64,000 nt of DNA from Saccharopolyspora montiporae (GTDB lineage: Bacteria; Actinomycetota; Actinomycetes; Mycobacteriales; Pseudonocardiaceae): NCBI RefSeq assembly GCF_015209505.1, contig NZ_JADEYC010000007.1, forward strand, positions 62,001 through 126,000, in the 5' to 3' direction. Positions 55,230 through 64,000 of this stretch are shown in pieces. The number at the start of each line of letters is the position of its first letter. The first letter of the stretch is position 1. Under the pieces are notes generated by a model. The model searched no databases, was not told the DNA's origin, and was given only the letters and a program-made list of their open reading frames with translations. Made by a program: the position numbers and the translations under genes.

Positions 55230-56228
55230 GTGCTCCGTGCCGTCCGAGCGGCTGCGCTCGCCACCGCCCTCGCCGCGACCAGCGCGGCCGCACCCGCTGC
55301 GGGCGAAACGCCCTCCGAGCAGGTCGCGGTGTGCCTGGTGGCCGCCGAACAGCCGGCCGTGGAACGCACCGTGCACGTCCCGCCACCGGCCGCCGAGCAC
55401 CTGGTGCAGCACACGCCGTCCTACGCCGGTCCGTGCGCCGAGTACGGCGAGTCCGCGCCCCGCGGCGACGGGACCATGACCGCCTACTCGCAGGTCGAGG
55501 ACGGGCGTCCGGTCGCGGTCGGCACCGTGCTGGAAGCGGGCGCGCTGCGCGGACTGCCGTACGACCCGCCGACCGAAGGCCGGTGGTGCTTCGACAAGGA
55601 CGGGGACGGGCACACCGATCCGCACACCGAGTGCGCGGGCGGGTACGAGAACGCGCTGGACCTCGGCGCCGAGTTCACCGGCGGCGTGGACACCCCGTTC
55701 ACCTACGTGCTGGTGAACTGGAACCCGCACGGGCACATGCCGCCCGGCGTGTACGACCTGCCGCACTTCGACGTGCACTTCTACACCAACCCGGATGCCG
55801 AGCGGCTGGCGATCCGACCGGGCCCGTGCGAGGCGCTGGTGAACTGCGACGACTACGAGCTGGGCAAGAACCTACCCGAGCAGCGCTATCGCACCCAGGA
55901 CCACCTCGACCTGGACGCCTTGGAACCGGCGATGGGCAACCACCTGGTGGACACGACCGGCCCGGAACACCACGGCGAGCGGTTCACCCACGCGTTCCTC
56001 TACGGCGTCTGGGACGCGGAGGTGACCTTCTACGAGCCGATGGTGACCCACGAGTGGCTGGCCGGGCTGGTGGACGGCACCCGGCAGGACGGGTGCTTCC
56101 CGATCAAGCAGCCGCAGGCGTGGCAGCGGGACGGTTGGCACCCCACCTCGTACTGCCTGCGCTACCGGGACAACCGGGAGGAGCTCACGGTCTCGGTGGA
56201 GGACTTCGCCTACCGACGGGCGAGCTGA
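55230..56228 (+). CDS. Secreted TTHB210-like (DUF5602-type) protein
   Basis: 332 residues with an Ala-rich signal peptide (about 1-28). The mature part has HGHMPPGVYDLPHFDVHFYTNPD, characteristic of TTHB210/DUF5602-like extracellular proteins (read in parts), and an EF-hand-like DKDGDGHTDPHTE loop near residue 125; six or so Cys suggest disulfides. GTG start with GGAGGAAAGGGG upstream. Function of the family is unknown; metal binding by the His/Asp-rich loop is plausible. Confidence 0.75.
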   Translation: MLRAVRAAALATALAATSAAAPAAGETPSEQVAVCLVAAEQPAVERTVHVPPPAAEHLVQHTPSYAGPCAEYGESAPRGDGTMTAYSQVEDGRPVAVGTVLEAGALRGLPYDPPTEGRWCFDKDGDGHTDPHTECAGGYENALDLGAEFTGGVDTPFTYVLVNWNPHGHMPPGVYDLPHFDVHFYTNPDAERLAIRPGPCEALVNCDDYELGKNLPEQRYRTQDHLDLDALEPAMGNHLVDTTGPEHHGERFTHAFLYGVWDAEVTFYEPMVTHEWLAGLVDGTRQDGCFPIKQPQAWQRDGWHPTSYCLRYRDNREELTVSVEDFAYRRAS

Positions 56229-56357
56229 CCGTTCGGCACCCCACCGCTCCCCTCGTTCGGCGCAGCACCGTCACCCGAGTGCCGGAAGCCGTGGACTCCC
56301 ACCGGTGTTGATCTTTACCGTGCAGCACGTCGCACACGGACCGACTCGGGGGGAACG

Positions 56358-59300
56358 GTGAGCACGAACCGGCGCGCGGCCGATGTCGTGAGCTTCTGGC
56401 ACGCGATCGAATTGCTCAGCCCGCAGGATGTGCCGAGGACCACGCCGTTGCGGAACGCGAAGCAGAATCCGGTGATCTTCGACCTCGGCGCGAAGGAAAC
56501 GGCGCCGTGGGAACCCGGACACGCGCTGACCTCGGAACCGCTGCACCCGGCCCGAACCTGGAAGTTCACCGTCTACGGCGGCCTGTACGACACCCGGGCG
56601 CTCCGGGACGCGCTCGTGCAGCGTTTCGGGGAGGACGGGGCACCCCGGGATGAGCAGAGCGCGGGGACCACGGCGTTGTTCTCGCTGACCCTGGACGCGG
56701 ACGGCGATCTCGTCGAAGACTCCGCGGCGCTGTCCTCCTGCGGCTGGGCGGTGGGCAGGTTGGCCGCCGACAGCGGCGAGCGGCCGTTGAGCGGGTTCGG
56801 CGTGGAGCAGCAAGGGTTCCGGGATGCGCTCAACAAGCTCGTCCCGCCGAGCAAGCGCTCGGAGTCAGCCGCGGACAGCACCGGGTCGGCGGTGACCGCC
56901 GCACTGACCGAGCGGCTCACATCGGCCGGGACCGACGCGTGGTCGGCGGGTGCGGCCGAGGCAGGCGCGATCGTGCGCACGGCCACCGCGGCCGCGGTCG
57001 GACCGATCGGCGGATCGATCGCCGGGGCCGCGGCCGGGACATTCGTGGAGAGCCTCATCGGCCCGCCGGACAGCGCGGACAGCACGACCGGTGATGCGGA
57101 AACGGAACGCGGACCGGACGAGGCCGAGTTCAGTCCCACAGCGGCGGCGCTGCACCGGTTCGCCCAGGAGCTGGCCGCACACCTCGGTGTCACGGAACTG
57201 CTGGCTCCAACAGGCGTGCGCGTGCGTTGCGCGACCGTCCCGATCCGCGGTTCGCAGGACGAGCAGACCGATTTCCTGAACAGCCACATCGCCGATGACC
57301 TGCTGCTGGTCGAGGACGCGGTCCGCGAGGACCGCTGGGGTGCCGGTCTGCGCACCTTCCTCGGCGGCACCGACCCGGCCGCACCGCGCACGGACGTCCG
57401 ACGGGAACGGGCGGCTCTCGTGGCGGGCGTATCCCCGGACCGGGCGCCGCTCGGCCGCTGGCCCGGCGATATCGGCAAACCGCTCGCGTTGAGCCAGCAG
57501 TTCGCGGTCAACGAGATCGCCGCCCTGCCGGACAGTGGTGGGCTGTTCGCGGTGAACGGCCCACCGGGCACCGGCAAGACGACGCTGCTGCGCGACGGGC
57601 TCGCCTCGGCCGTCGTCGAACGTGCGGGTCGGCTGGCCGAGCTGGGTTCCCCGCAGCAGGCGTTCCCGGAGATGCTGGGCACGTTCCGGCTCAAGGACAG
57701 TTTCGAGGTGCGGGTTCGCGAACCGCTGGCCGATCTCACCGGTTTCGAAGTGGTGCTGGCCACCGGGACCAACACCGCCGCGGAGAACGTCACCACCGAA
57801 GTGCCGGGTGTCGATGCGGTGCGGGGCGCCGAGGAGGACGCGCTCGGCATCGACTACTTCACCGATATCGCCACCCGACTGCTGAACGCGCCCGCATGGG
57901 GCCTGATCGCGGCACCGCTCGGCAACCGGAGCAAACGCGGTGATTTCGTGCAGCGCTTCTGGGACGGTCGCTCGCCCAACGGTGATCCGGCGACCGGGAT
58001 GAAGCACGTGCTGAAGAACGCCGGATCCGACCCGGCGGGGATCGAGGACTGGCCCACAGCCGTCGAACGCTTCCGGCGTGCCGAGGGCGAGGTGCGGCGG
58101 TTGGCCGAGGAACGCGCCCGGGTCGCCGCCGCCGTCGCCGAGTTGGCGGAGCAGGAAGCCGAGCTGCACACCGCCGAGGCGGCCTTCGCCGAGGCACGCG
58201 CGGAGTCGGACCGCCTCGGCGCCCGATTCGCGGAGGCTGAGCAGGACTTCGCTCCGGTAGCGGCCCGGTTCCAGGAGCGGGACGCGGAATACCAGAATCA
58301 TCTGCAGCACAAGCCCGGCATCCTGCGGACGCTTGTGACGTTGTTCCGCGACCTGCGACGGTGGTCCCACGCGCACGAGGAGCTCGAAGAGCAGCGGAAC
58401 GCGGCCAAGGCGGAGCGCGACCACTGGGCCGGGCAGCTGGAGGGGATGCGCAACCAGATCCGGGCGACCGACATCCGCGTCCGGGATACCCGGCAGCGCG
58501 CGCAGGAGTTGCGCGGCTCGTGCCGCGCACTGCAGGACACAGTGGACGCAGCGCGGCGGAAGTGGCCCGGCAACGTCGTGTTCGGGCCGGATTTCGCCGA
58601 TGACGACGATTTCGAGAAGTGCAGCCCGTGGGCCGATCCGGAATACACCGCCGCGCGCAATGCGATGTTCCTCGAAGCCCTGCGGCTGCACAAGACGTTC
58701 GTGCTGCACGCGGAAAAACCCGTGCGCAACAACCTGTGGGCGATGACCGAGGTGCTCAACGGCAAGGTCCGGCTTCCGGAACGGGAATTGCACGCGGTGT
58801 GGCGCACGCTGTTCCTCGTGGTGCCGATGGTGTCCACCACGTTCGCCTCGTTGCCGAAGCTGTTCGCCGGGCTGGGCCGGGAGTCGCTGGGCACACTGTT
58901 CATCGACGAGGCCGGTCAGGCCACGCCGCAGCAAGCCGCCGGTGCGATCTGGCGGTGCAAGCGGGCGGTCGTCGTCGGCGATCCGCAGCAACTCGAACCG
59001 ATCGTCACGCTACCGAGCCCGGCGCAGCGAGCACTGCGCCTCGGCTATGGCGTGTCCGAAGAATGGTCGCCTGCGGGCAATTCGGCCCAGCGGGTCGCCG
59101 ACGGGCACGCGCGATACGGCACTGCGTTGCCCGCCGAGGACGGATCGGCCACCTGGGTCGGTTCCCCGCTGCGAGTGCATCGTCGTTGTGAGCAGCCCAT
59201 GTTCGACATCGCCAACACCATCGCCTACGGCGGCACTCTCATGGTGTACGGCACGCAGCACGGAACCGAGTACCCGGCCCGGCCGAGCCGATGGATCCAC

Positions 59301-59726
59301 GTCACGAGCAACCGCTCGGACGGCAAATGGATCCCCGAAGAAGGACAAGCGTTGCAGGCACTCCTGACCCGGCTGACCGACACCGGAATCACCCGGGACG
59401 ACATCCGCGTGATCAGCCCGTTCCGGGACGTGGTGCACGAAGCCAAGGCGCACGCGAAAGAAGTTCTGGGCGGCGCGCGACACGAGCAGCCGGTGGGCAC
59501 CGTGCACACGGCCCAGGGCAAGGAATCCGACGTCGTGGTCCTGGTGCTGGGCAGCGGGCCGAAGAACCGGGGCGCCCGGGAGTGGGCGGCGGCGAAACCG
59601 AACCTGCTCAACGTCGCCGCCTCCCGCGCACGACGCCGGCTCTACGTCATCGGGGACCACACCGCGTGGCGCGGCCATCCGCACTTCGCCGAACTCGCCG
59701 CGCGAATGCCCGTGCACGACGACTGA
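56358..59726 (+). CDS. Superfamily 1 helicase (UPF1/DNA2-like) with coiled-coil insertion
   Basis: 1122-residue ATPase, probably an RNA or DNA helicase. Motif I NGPPGTGKTTLLRD (near 399), motif II LFIDEAGQATPQQA (near 849), motif III VVVGDPQQLEPIV (near 873), motif V GTVHTAQGKESDVVVL (near 1048), motif VI NVAASRARRRLYVIGD (near 1088). Motifs I and II are about 450 residues apart; the insertion contains a long Glu/Arg/Ala coiled coil (about 570-735). The N-terminal 380 residues are unlike known helicases and include a glycine-zipper-like hydrophobic stretch (about 215-240: AVGPIGGSIAGAAAGTF). GTG start with GGGGGGAAC before it. Stands alone. Large stand-alone helicases of this kind occur in defence contexts, but no nuclease or toxin domain is visible, so the role is open. 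Confidence 0.88.
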   Translation: MSTNRRAADVVSFWHAIELLSPQDVPRTTPLRNAKQNPVIFDLGAKETAPWEPGHALTSEPLHPARTWKFTVYGGLYDTRALRDALVQRFGEDGAPRDEQSAGTTALFSLTLDADGDLVEDSAALSSCGWAVGRLAADSGERPLSGFGVEQQGFRDALNKLVPPSKRSESAADSTGSAVTAALTERLTSAGTDAWSAGAAEAGAIVRTATAAAVGPIGGSIAGAAAGTFVESLIGPPDSADSTTGDAETERGPDEAEFSPTAAALHRFAQELAAHLGVTELLAPTGVRVRCATVPIRGSQDEQTDFLNSHIADDLLLVEDAVREDRWGAGLRTFLGGTDPAAPRTDVRRERAALVAGVSPDRAPLGRWPGDIGKPLALSQQFAVNEIAALPDSGGLFAVNGPPGTGKTTLLRDGLASAVVERAGRLAELGSPQQAFPEMLGTFRLKDSFEVRVREPLADLTGFEVVLATGTNTAAENVTTEVPGVDAVRGAEEDALGIDYFTDIATRLLNAPAWGLIAAPLGNRSKRGDFVQRFWDGRSPNGDPATGMKHVLKNAGSDPAGIEDWPTAVERFRRAEGEVRRLAEERARVAAAVAELAEQEAELHTAEAAFAEARAESDRLGARFAEAEQDFAPVAARFQERDAEYQNHLQHKPGILRTLVTLFRDLRRWSHAHEELEEQRNAAKAERDHWAGQLEGMRNQIRATDIRVRDTRQRAQELRGSCRALQDTVDAARRKWPGNVVFGPDFADDDDFEKCSPWADPEYTAARNAMFLEALRLHKTFVLHAEKPVRNNLWAMTEVLNGKVRLPERELHAVWRTLFLVVPMVSTTFASLPKLFAGLGRESLGTLFIDEAGQATPQQAAGAIWRCKRAVVVGDPQQLEPIVTLPSPAQRALRLGYGVSEEWSPAGNSAQRVADGHARYGTALPAEDGSATWVGSPLRVHRRCEQPMFDIANTIAYGGTLMVYGTQHGTEYPARPSRWIHVTSNRSDGKWIPEEGQALQALLTRLTDTGITRDDIRVISPFRDVVHEAKAHAKEVLGGARHEQPVGTVHTAQGKESDVVVLVLGSGPKNRGAREWAAAKPNLLNVAASRARRRLYVIGDHTAWRGHPHFAELAARMPVHDD

Positions 59727-59907
59727 TCGCCAGCTGCACGACTCCCCGGGTCAGAACGCGCCGCATTCGTGCACCGCGGTTTCCGACCGGGTGGCGTTCT
59801 GCCGAGGACGGCAAGCGCTGTTCAGCAGGAGGCGGAGTTCCGGGAGCTCCGGCTGTGTTCCCGGAACGCTGCGCGCTCGCCGAGTGACGTGGGTTACCCT
59901 CGACGCC

Positions 59908-60369
59908 GTGGTGCGGGTGCAGGTGCAGGAGACGGTACGAGCCACGCCGGAGGAGTTCCTCGGCCTGGTCATGGACATCGAGCGGTACGCGCAGGTCGAC
60001 AAGAAGATCAACCCGGTGCTGTGGCGGCGTCGGGACGGCGACGTGGTCGAGTTCGCCTGCCGTCCCAAGCTGGCAGGGCTGCGCCAGCCGAAAGTGGTGC
60101 AGTACGCCCGGTTGACACCCGGTCGCCGCATCGACATCGGTCTGATGCCGTTGCCGGCCAACCGCATCGCGCATGCCCTGGCCCGGTTCGCGGCCAGCTT
60201 CGAGTGCGAAGCGGTCGAGGGCGGCACCCGGGTGGTGCGCACGCTCGAATTCCAGTTCACGCCGCCGGCGCGGTGGCTGCTGGAGCCGCTGTTCCGCCGA
60301 CGCCTCGAGGACGAGGTGCGTGCGGAACTCCGCCTCGCCAAACACCACCTCGAAGACGGGCGGCACTAG
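59908..60369 (+). CDS. SRPBCC-family (polyketide cyclase/START-like) protein
   Basis: 153 residues with the SRPBCC pattern: RVQVQETVRATPEEFLGLVMDIERYAQ at the N-terminus, FEFQFTP-type strand (LEFQFTPPARWL) and a C-terminal helix. Binds a hydrophobic ligand in a helix-grip cavity; role unknown. GTG at 59908 is preferred because TACCCT lies 9 bases before it, fitting a leaderless message; GTG at 59884 is also in frame. Confidence 0.78.
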   Translation: MVRVQVQETVRATPEEFLGLVMDIERYAQVDKKINPVLWRRRDGDVVEFACRPKLAGLRQPKVVQYARLTPGRRIDIGLMPLPANRIAHALARFAASFECEAVEGGTRVVRTLEFQFTPPARWLLEPLFRRRLEDEVRAELRLAKHHLEDGRH

Positions 60370-60614
60370 GCACGCGCTGACGATCCGCAGGCGCATCCCC
60401 GGGTATTGACCGCACGGGGTGCTGCTCATTCACCTGCACGATGAGGTGGCAGCGCATGTGCAGAACGAACGGACCCCTCGTTGCGCGAATGCCCGGGCAC
60501 GACGAAGAACCGGGTTGACCGGCCGCGGGATGTGGTGTTGACTTCGCACCGCGCCGCGTCCGAGCCGACGCCCGGTCGGTGGATGGAGGCGCCGGAACGC
60601 TCCCGGAGAGCCCC

Positions 60615-60989
60615 ATGCCTCGCATCGATCACATCGCGGTAGCCGCGCACGACAAGCAGGTGTCCGCCCGGTTCTTCAGCGAGATCTTCGGACTCGGACA
60701 TCCCGAAGAAGCGGGGAGGTTCCTCGCGGTGCACCTCGGACCGTCGTTCACTCTGCACTTCGCCGATGTGGGATTCGACTTCCCCGGTCAGCACTACGCC
60801 TTCCACGTCGCGGACGAGGAGTTCGACGCCATCCGCGGTCGATTGGACGCGCGCGGCATCGGGTACCTCCCCGGTCCGGGCCGTGGAACACCCGGCACGA
60901 TCAACCACCACCACGGCGGCCGCGGCCTCTACTTCGACGATCCGGCCGGGCATCACCTGGAGATCATCACCGCCCGATACGGCGCATAG
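60615..60989 (+). CDS. VOC/glyoxalase-family protein
   Basis: 124 residues forming two beta-alpha-beta-beta-beta units: PRIDHIAVAAHDKQVSARFFSEIFGL, LAVHLGPSFTLHFADVG, HYAFHVADEEFDAIRGRLDARG and YFDDPAGHHLEIIT (in parts). Metal-ligand-like His and Glu positions (DHIA, HFAD, YAFHV, LEII) are kept. ATG at 60615 with GGAGAG before it. Could be a small dioxygenase, glyoxalase or resistance protein of the fosfomycin/bleomycin type; not decidable. Confidence 0.85.
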   Translation: MPRIDHIAVAAHDKQVSARFFSEIFGLGHPEEAGRFLAVHLGPSFTLHFADVGFDFPGQHYAFHVADEEFDAIRGRLDARGIGYLPGPGRGTPGTINHHHGGRGLYFDDPAGHHLEIITARYGA

Positions 60990-61086
60990 GCCGGGAAACC
61001 CGCGGCCGGACTCGCGGGGGTGCGGGGAGCGGGAACCTCGGGCGCCGTCGGTCCGCCGATCCCCGCCCAGGTGCGTCGGCCGCGAA

Positions 61087-62781
61087 TCAGCCGCGGGCGG
61101 CGCCGGATCCGGCGGGCTGCGCCGCGACGTCGAACCCCTGCCCCGCCTCGACCAGCTGCCGGGTGTAGGGGTGCTGCGGGTCCGTGAAGACCTGCTCCGG
61201 ATCGCCGCGTTCGATGACGCGACCGTCCTGCATCACCAGCACCCGGTCGCTGAGATGCGCGATCACCCCGAGGTCGTGCGAGATGAACAGGTAGCTGACG
61301 CCCCGCGCCCGCTGCAGGTCGGTCAGCAGGTCCAGGATCTGCGCCTGCACCGAGACGTCCAGCGCGGAGACGGCCTCGTCCAGCACGATGACGTCCGGGT
61401 CGGGTGCCAGCGCCCGCGCGATCGCCACCCGTTGGCGCTGCCCGCCGGACAGGGTCAGCGGATGCCGTGCCCGCACCTCGTCGGCCAGCCCGACCTGGTT
61501 CAGCAGGTCGGCCACCCGTTCCCGTCGCCGCGCGGCGGGAACACCCCGCTCGCGCGGCACGACGTCCAGCAGGATCCGCTCGACGTCCCAGCGCGGGTCG
61601 AAGGAGCTCAGCGGGTCCTGGTCGACGACCGAGACCCGGGAACGCAGTGCGCGCCGGTCGCGTTCCCGCATCGCCGACCACGGTCGCCCCAGCACCCGCA
61701 CCTCGCCGCCGTCGGCGGCCTGCAGGGCCAGCGCCAGGCGCGCGGTGGTCGACTTTCCGGAACCGGATTCGCCGACGATGCCCAGCGTCTGCCCGTGGTG
61801 CAGGTCGAAGCTCACGTCGTCGACGGCGCGGTGCACCGTGCCGTCGGGACGCCGGAAATCCTTGACCAGCCCGGTTGCGCGCAACACCGGTTCGCGCTCC
61901 GCAGACGGCGCCGGTCGGGGTTCGACCGGGACCGCCGGCGCGCTCGGGGCGAGCCGCCGTCCGCGGGTGTGCCGTCCGGGGACGGCGTCCAGCAGCGCCC
62001 GGGTGTACGGGTGTTGCGGTGCGCTGAGCAGGTCCCGGGCCGGGCCCCGTTCGACGATGTGCCCGTTCTGCAGCACCAGCACGTCGTCCGCGAGCCGGGA
62101 GACGACGGACAGGTCGTGGCTGATGAGCAGGATGCCGCGGCCCGCGGCGCGCATTCCGGCGAGCAGCTCCAGAACTTGGGCTTGCACCGTGGCGTCCAGG
62201 GCGGTGGTGGGCTCATCGGCGATGACGATCTCCGGATCGGCGGCCAGTGCCGAGGCGATCAGCGCGCGCTGCCGCAGTCCTCCGGACAGCACGCCCGGAC
62301 GTTGCCGGGCGCGCATGTCCGGCTCGGGGACTCCGGCGGCGGCGAGTAGGTCGACGACCCTGCCGTGCCGGGCGGTCCGGGGAACCGTGTGGTGGTTGCG
62401 CAGTGCTTCGGCGATGTCCCGGCCGACCGGGCGCACCGGGTCGAGCGCGACGAGGGCGTCTTGCAGGACGAAACCGATCCTGCTGCCGCGCATCCCGCGC
62501 CACGCGCGCTCACCGAGGCCGCGCAGATCGGTATCGCCGAAAGACAGCCTGCCGGCTTCGACGTGCGCCGAGTCCCCGGTCAGCCCGACGAGGGTGCGCG
62601 CGGTCGCGCTCTTGCCCGAGCCGGATTCGCCGACGAGGGCCACGCACCGGCCCGGGTGCAGCGCGAACGTCAGGCCGTGCACGACCTCGCGGAACCGGGC
62701 GCCGGAGCCGAAACCGATGTGCAGGTCCTCCACCGACAGCGCCGCACCCGCGGTGCTGTCCTCCGTGTTCGGCGTCGACAC
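61087..62781 (-). CDS. ABC transporter ATP-binding protein, DppD-DppF fusion
   Basis: 564 residues with two complete ABC domains. First: Walker A GESGSGKSATARTL (about 54-67), signature LSGGLRQRALIA, Walker B IVIADEPTTALDA. Second: GESGSGKSTTARLAL, LSGGQRQRVAIA, VIVLDEAVSALDV. The two halves are normally separate subunits DppD and DppF; fusions are common in actinobacteria. Third gene of the importer, 4 bases behind the permease gene. The family takes up peptides, nickel or sugars; the binding-protein gene that would show which is outside the window. Confidence 0.93.
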   Translation of the reverse strand: MSTPNTEDSTAGAALSVEDLHIGFGSGARFREVVHGLTFALHPGRCVALVGESGSGKSATARTLVGLTGDSAHVEAGRLSFGDTDLRGLGERAWRGMRGSRIGFVLQDALVALDPVRPVGRDIAEALRNHHTVPRTARHGRVVDLLAAAGVPEPDMRARQRPGVLSGGLRQRALIASALAADPEIVIADEPTTALDATVQAQVLELLAGMRAAGRGILLISHDLSVVSRLADDVLVLQNGHIVERGPARDLLSAPQHPYTRALLDAVPGRHTRGRRLAPSAPAVPVEPRPAPSAEREPVLRATGLVKDFRRPDGTVHRAVDDVSFDLHHGQTLGIVGESGSGKSTTARLALALQAADGGEVRVLGRPWSAMRERDRRALRSRVSVVDQDPLSSFDPRWDVERILLDVVPRERGVPAARRRERVADLLNQVGLADEVRARHPLTLSGGQRQRVAIARALAPDPDVIVLDEAVSALDVSVQAQILDLLTDLQRARGVSYLFISHDLGVIAHLSDRVLVMQDGRVIERGDPEQVFTDPQHPYTRQLVEAGQGFDVAAQPAGSGAARG

Positions 62782-62785
62782 GTGC

Positions 62786-63637
62786 TCACTCCCCTCGTTC
62801 GAGGTGCTGTTGCAGGATCCGGCCGGTCGCGGTGGCGGTCAGCGCGAGCAGCACGATGCACAGGCCCGGCGCCACCACCAGCCAGCTTGCGGCGGTGAGG
62901 TAGGTCCGGCCCGCGTCCAGCAGCGCGCCCCATTCCGGCGACGGCGGGGCCACGCCCAGACCGAGGAAAGACAGGCTGGACGACCACACGACGCACTGGC
63001 CCACCGACATCGAGAACACCGCCACCAGTGGGCGCAGCGCGTTCGGCACGATGTGCTGCAGGACGATCCGGGTGCTGCTGTGCCCCGATGCCACCGCGGC
63101 GGTCACGTAACCGGCGACGCGCGTACCGAGCAGCTGCCCGCGGATCATCCGCGCGTATCCCGGGGCGCACCCGACGCCGACGGCGGCGATGAGCGTGAAC
63201 GGCGATGGACCGAGCACGGCCACGAGCAGCAGGGCCAGCAGCAGCGCGGGGAAGGAGAACAGGATCTCGATCAACCGGTCGGCCGCTCCGCGCACCCACC
63301 GGGGCGCGAGCGCGGCCAGCCCGGCCAGCAGCAGTGCGAGCACGAGCGCCGTCGCCGCGGCACCGGCCCCGATGGCCAGCGATTGCCCGGTTCCGTGCAC
63401 GATCCGGGTGTAGAGGTCGCGGCCGATCTCGTCGGTGCCGAACCAGTGCTGGGCGGACGGCGCCGCCAGCGTGGCGGTCAGGTCCGTGCGGGTCGGATCG
63501 TTCGGGGCCAGCGCACCGGGTGCGACGGCGGCGAGCAGGAACAGGCCCAGGCCGGCGAACGCGACCAGGTCCGCGGGTCGCGGTCGGTGCCGGATCCCGG
63601 CGCGCGGGGCGGCTGCGGTGGGCGCCGGGGAGCTCAT
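62786..63637 (-). CDS. ABC transporter permease, DppC-like
   Basis: 283-residue inner-membrane permease with about six helices. N-terminal cytosolic lead and helix, the periplasmic segment PNDPTRTDLTATLAAPSAQHWFGTDEIGRDLYTRIVHG (in parts) with the HWFGTDEIGRD hallmark of DppC/OppC, and the EAA-type loop in the region ASGHSSTRIVLQHIVPNALRPL. Its ATG overlaps the upstream permease stop. Confidence 0.92.
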   Translation of the reverse strand: MSSPAPTAAAPRAGIRHRPRPADLVAFAGLGLFLLAAVAPGALAPNDPTRTDLTATLAAPSAQHWFGTDEIGRDLYTRIVHGTGQSLAIGAGAAATALVLALLLAGLAALAPRWVRGAADRLIEILFSFPALLLALLLVAVLGPSPFTLIAAVGVGCAPGYARMIRGQLLGTRVAGYVTAAVASGHSSTRIVLQHIVPNALRPLVAVFSMSVGQCVVWSSSLSFLGLGVAPPSPEWGALLDAGRTYLTAASWLVVAPGLCIVLLALTATATGRILQQHLERGE

Positions 63638-64000
63638 GCGGTCAACCTCGGGTCGATGATCAGGTGCAGGGCATCGACGACCGCGGTGATCGCGACGTAG
63701 AGCAGGGCGATCAGCACGACGATGCCGGTGACCACGGGCAAGTCCTGGGCTTCCACCGCGGTGACCAGCGTGCGGCCGATCCCGCGGCGGGTGAACAGGG
63801 TCTCGACGATGACCGCGCCGGAGACCGTCGCACCGAGCGCCCAGCCGGTGAGCATGAGCGGTGCCGGTGCGGCGTGCCGCAGCACGTGCCGCAGGCGCAG
63901 AACGGTTTCCGGCGTGCCGCGGGTGCGGGCGGACAGCACGAAGGGCTGGGCCAGCACGCGTTCGAACTCGGTGCGGGTGGCCTGGCCGAGGAACCCGGCC
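63634..64000 (-). CDS. ABC transporter permease, DppB-like, cut by window end
   Basis: C-terminal 121 residues of a DppB/OppB permease; the frame runs off the window. EAA loop region (FVLSARTRGTPETVLRLRHVLRHAAPAP, in parts), then GWALGATVSGAVIVETLFTRRGIGRTLV, typical of the family, and the final helix. Overlaps the DppC gene by 4 bases. Confidence 0.92.
   Translation of the reverse strand, partial: AGFLGQATRTEFERVLAQPFVLSARTRGTPETVLRLRHVLRHAAPAPLMLTGWALGATVSGAVIVETLFTRRGIGRTLVTAVEAQDLPVVTGIVVLIALLYVAITAVVDALHLIIDPRLTA

Noticed and set aside
56358-59726. Helicase considered as a Mokosh-type or restriction-type defence protein
   Set aside because: No phospholipase-D, nuclease, methylase or toxin motif could be found in the protein, and no partner gene is adjacent; defence remains a hypothesis only.
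61388-63700. A 770-codon plus-strand frame over the ABC transporter
   Set aside because: Antisense to three well-recognised ABC genes.

Overview
The window is a GC-rich chromosomal segment of an actinomycete, most likely a Pseudonocardiaceae member such as Saccharopolyspora. The genus is inferred from overall character only: GC-biased third codon positions, many GTG and TTG starts, an AfsR/SARP-type regulator, NmtR/NmtA, cytochromes P450, cholesterol oxidase and many TetR and LysR regulators. I see no rRNA, tRNA, CRISPR array, phage or complete insertion sequence. It reads as an accessory, catabolism- and stress-oriented region made of small regulator-plus-target modules.

Region by region. 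1-2.8 kb: 3' part of aconitase. 2.9-12.7 kb: oxidative catabolism island with two intact P450 genes, a collapsed P450 remnant, an intradiol ring-cleavage dioxygenase, a Baeyer-Villiger monooxygenase coupled to an SMP-30-type (lactonase-like) protein, and two TetR regulators; a near-palindromic operator occurs both before the P450 remnant and before the Baeyer-Villiger operon. 12.9-16.7 kb: CopB-type copper ATPase, PIG-L deacetylase, methyltransferase. 16.8-24.3 kb: homogentisate operon (LysR, MHS transporter, flavin hydroxylase, HmgA, a protein of unknown function, fumarylacetoacetase). 24.3-32 kb: dienelactone hydrolase, ureidoglycine aminohydrolase-like bicupin, secreted cholesterol oxidase, and the glyoxylate route gcl-glxR-hyi; a second shared operator links the bicupin gene and hyi.

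32-36 kb: TetR plus two convergent DHA2 drug exporters, then a decayed stretch with a truncated DUF418 gene. 36-46 kb: Eis-like acetyltransferase, glycerol dehydrogenase and glycerol facilitator, methyltransferase/TetR pair, DUF4383 protein, EamA exporter/LysR pair, and a zinc-free bL32 ribosomal protein behind a Zur-like box. 46-51.8 kb: NmtR/NmtA metal efflux pair, methyltransferase, second EamA/LysR pair. 51.9-64 kb: AfsR-like regulator, methyltransferase, secreted TTHB210-like protein, a 1122-residue superfamily 1 helicase with an internal coiled coil and a glycine-zipper-like stretch, small SRPBCC and VOC proteins, and a peptide/nickel-type ABC transporter running off the end.

Best candidates for new biology: the unidentified protein between HmgA and fumarylacetoacetase, exactly where maleylacetoacetate isomerase would be expected; the two shared operators that define small regulons; the helicase with its unusual insertion; and the collapsed P450 gene.
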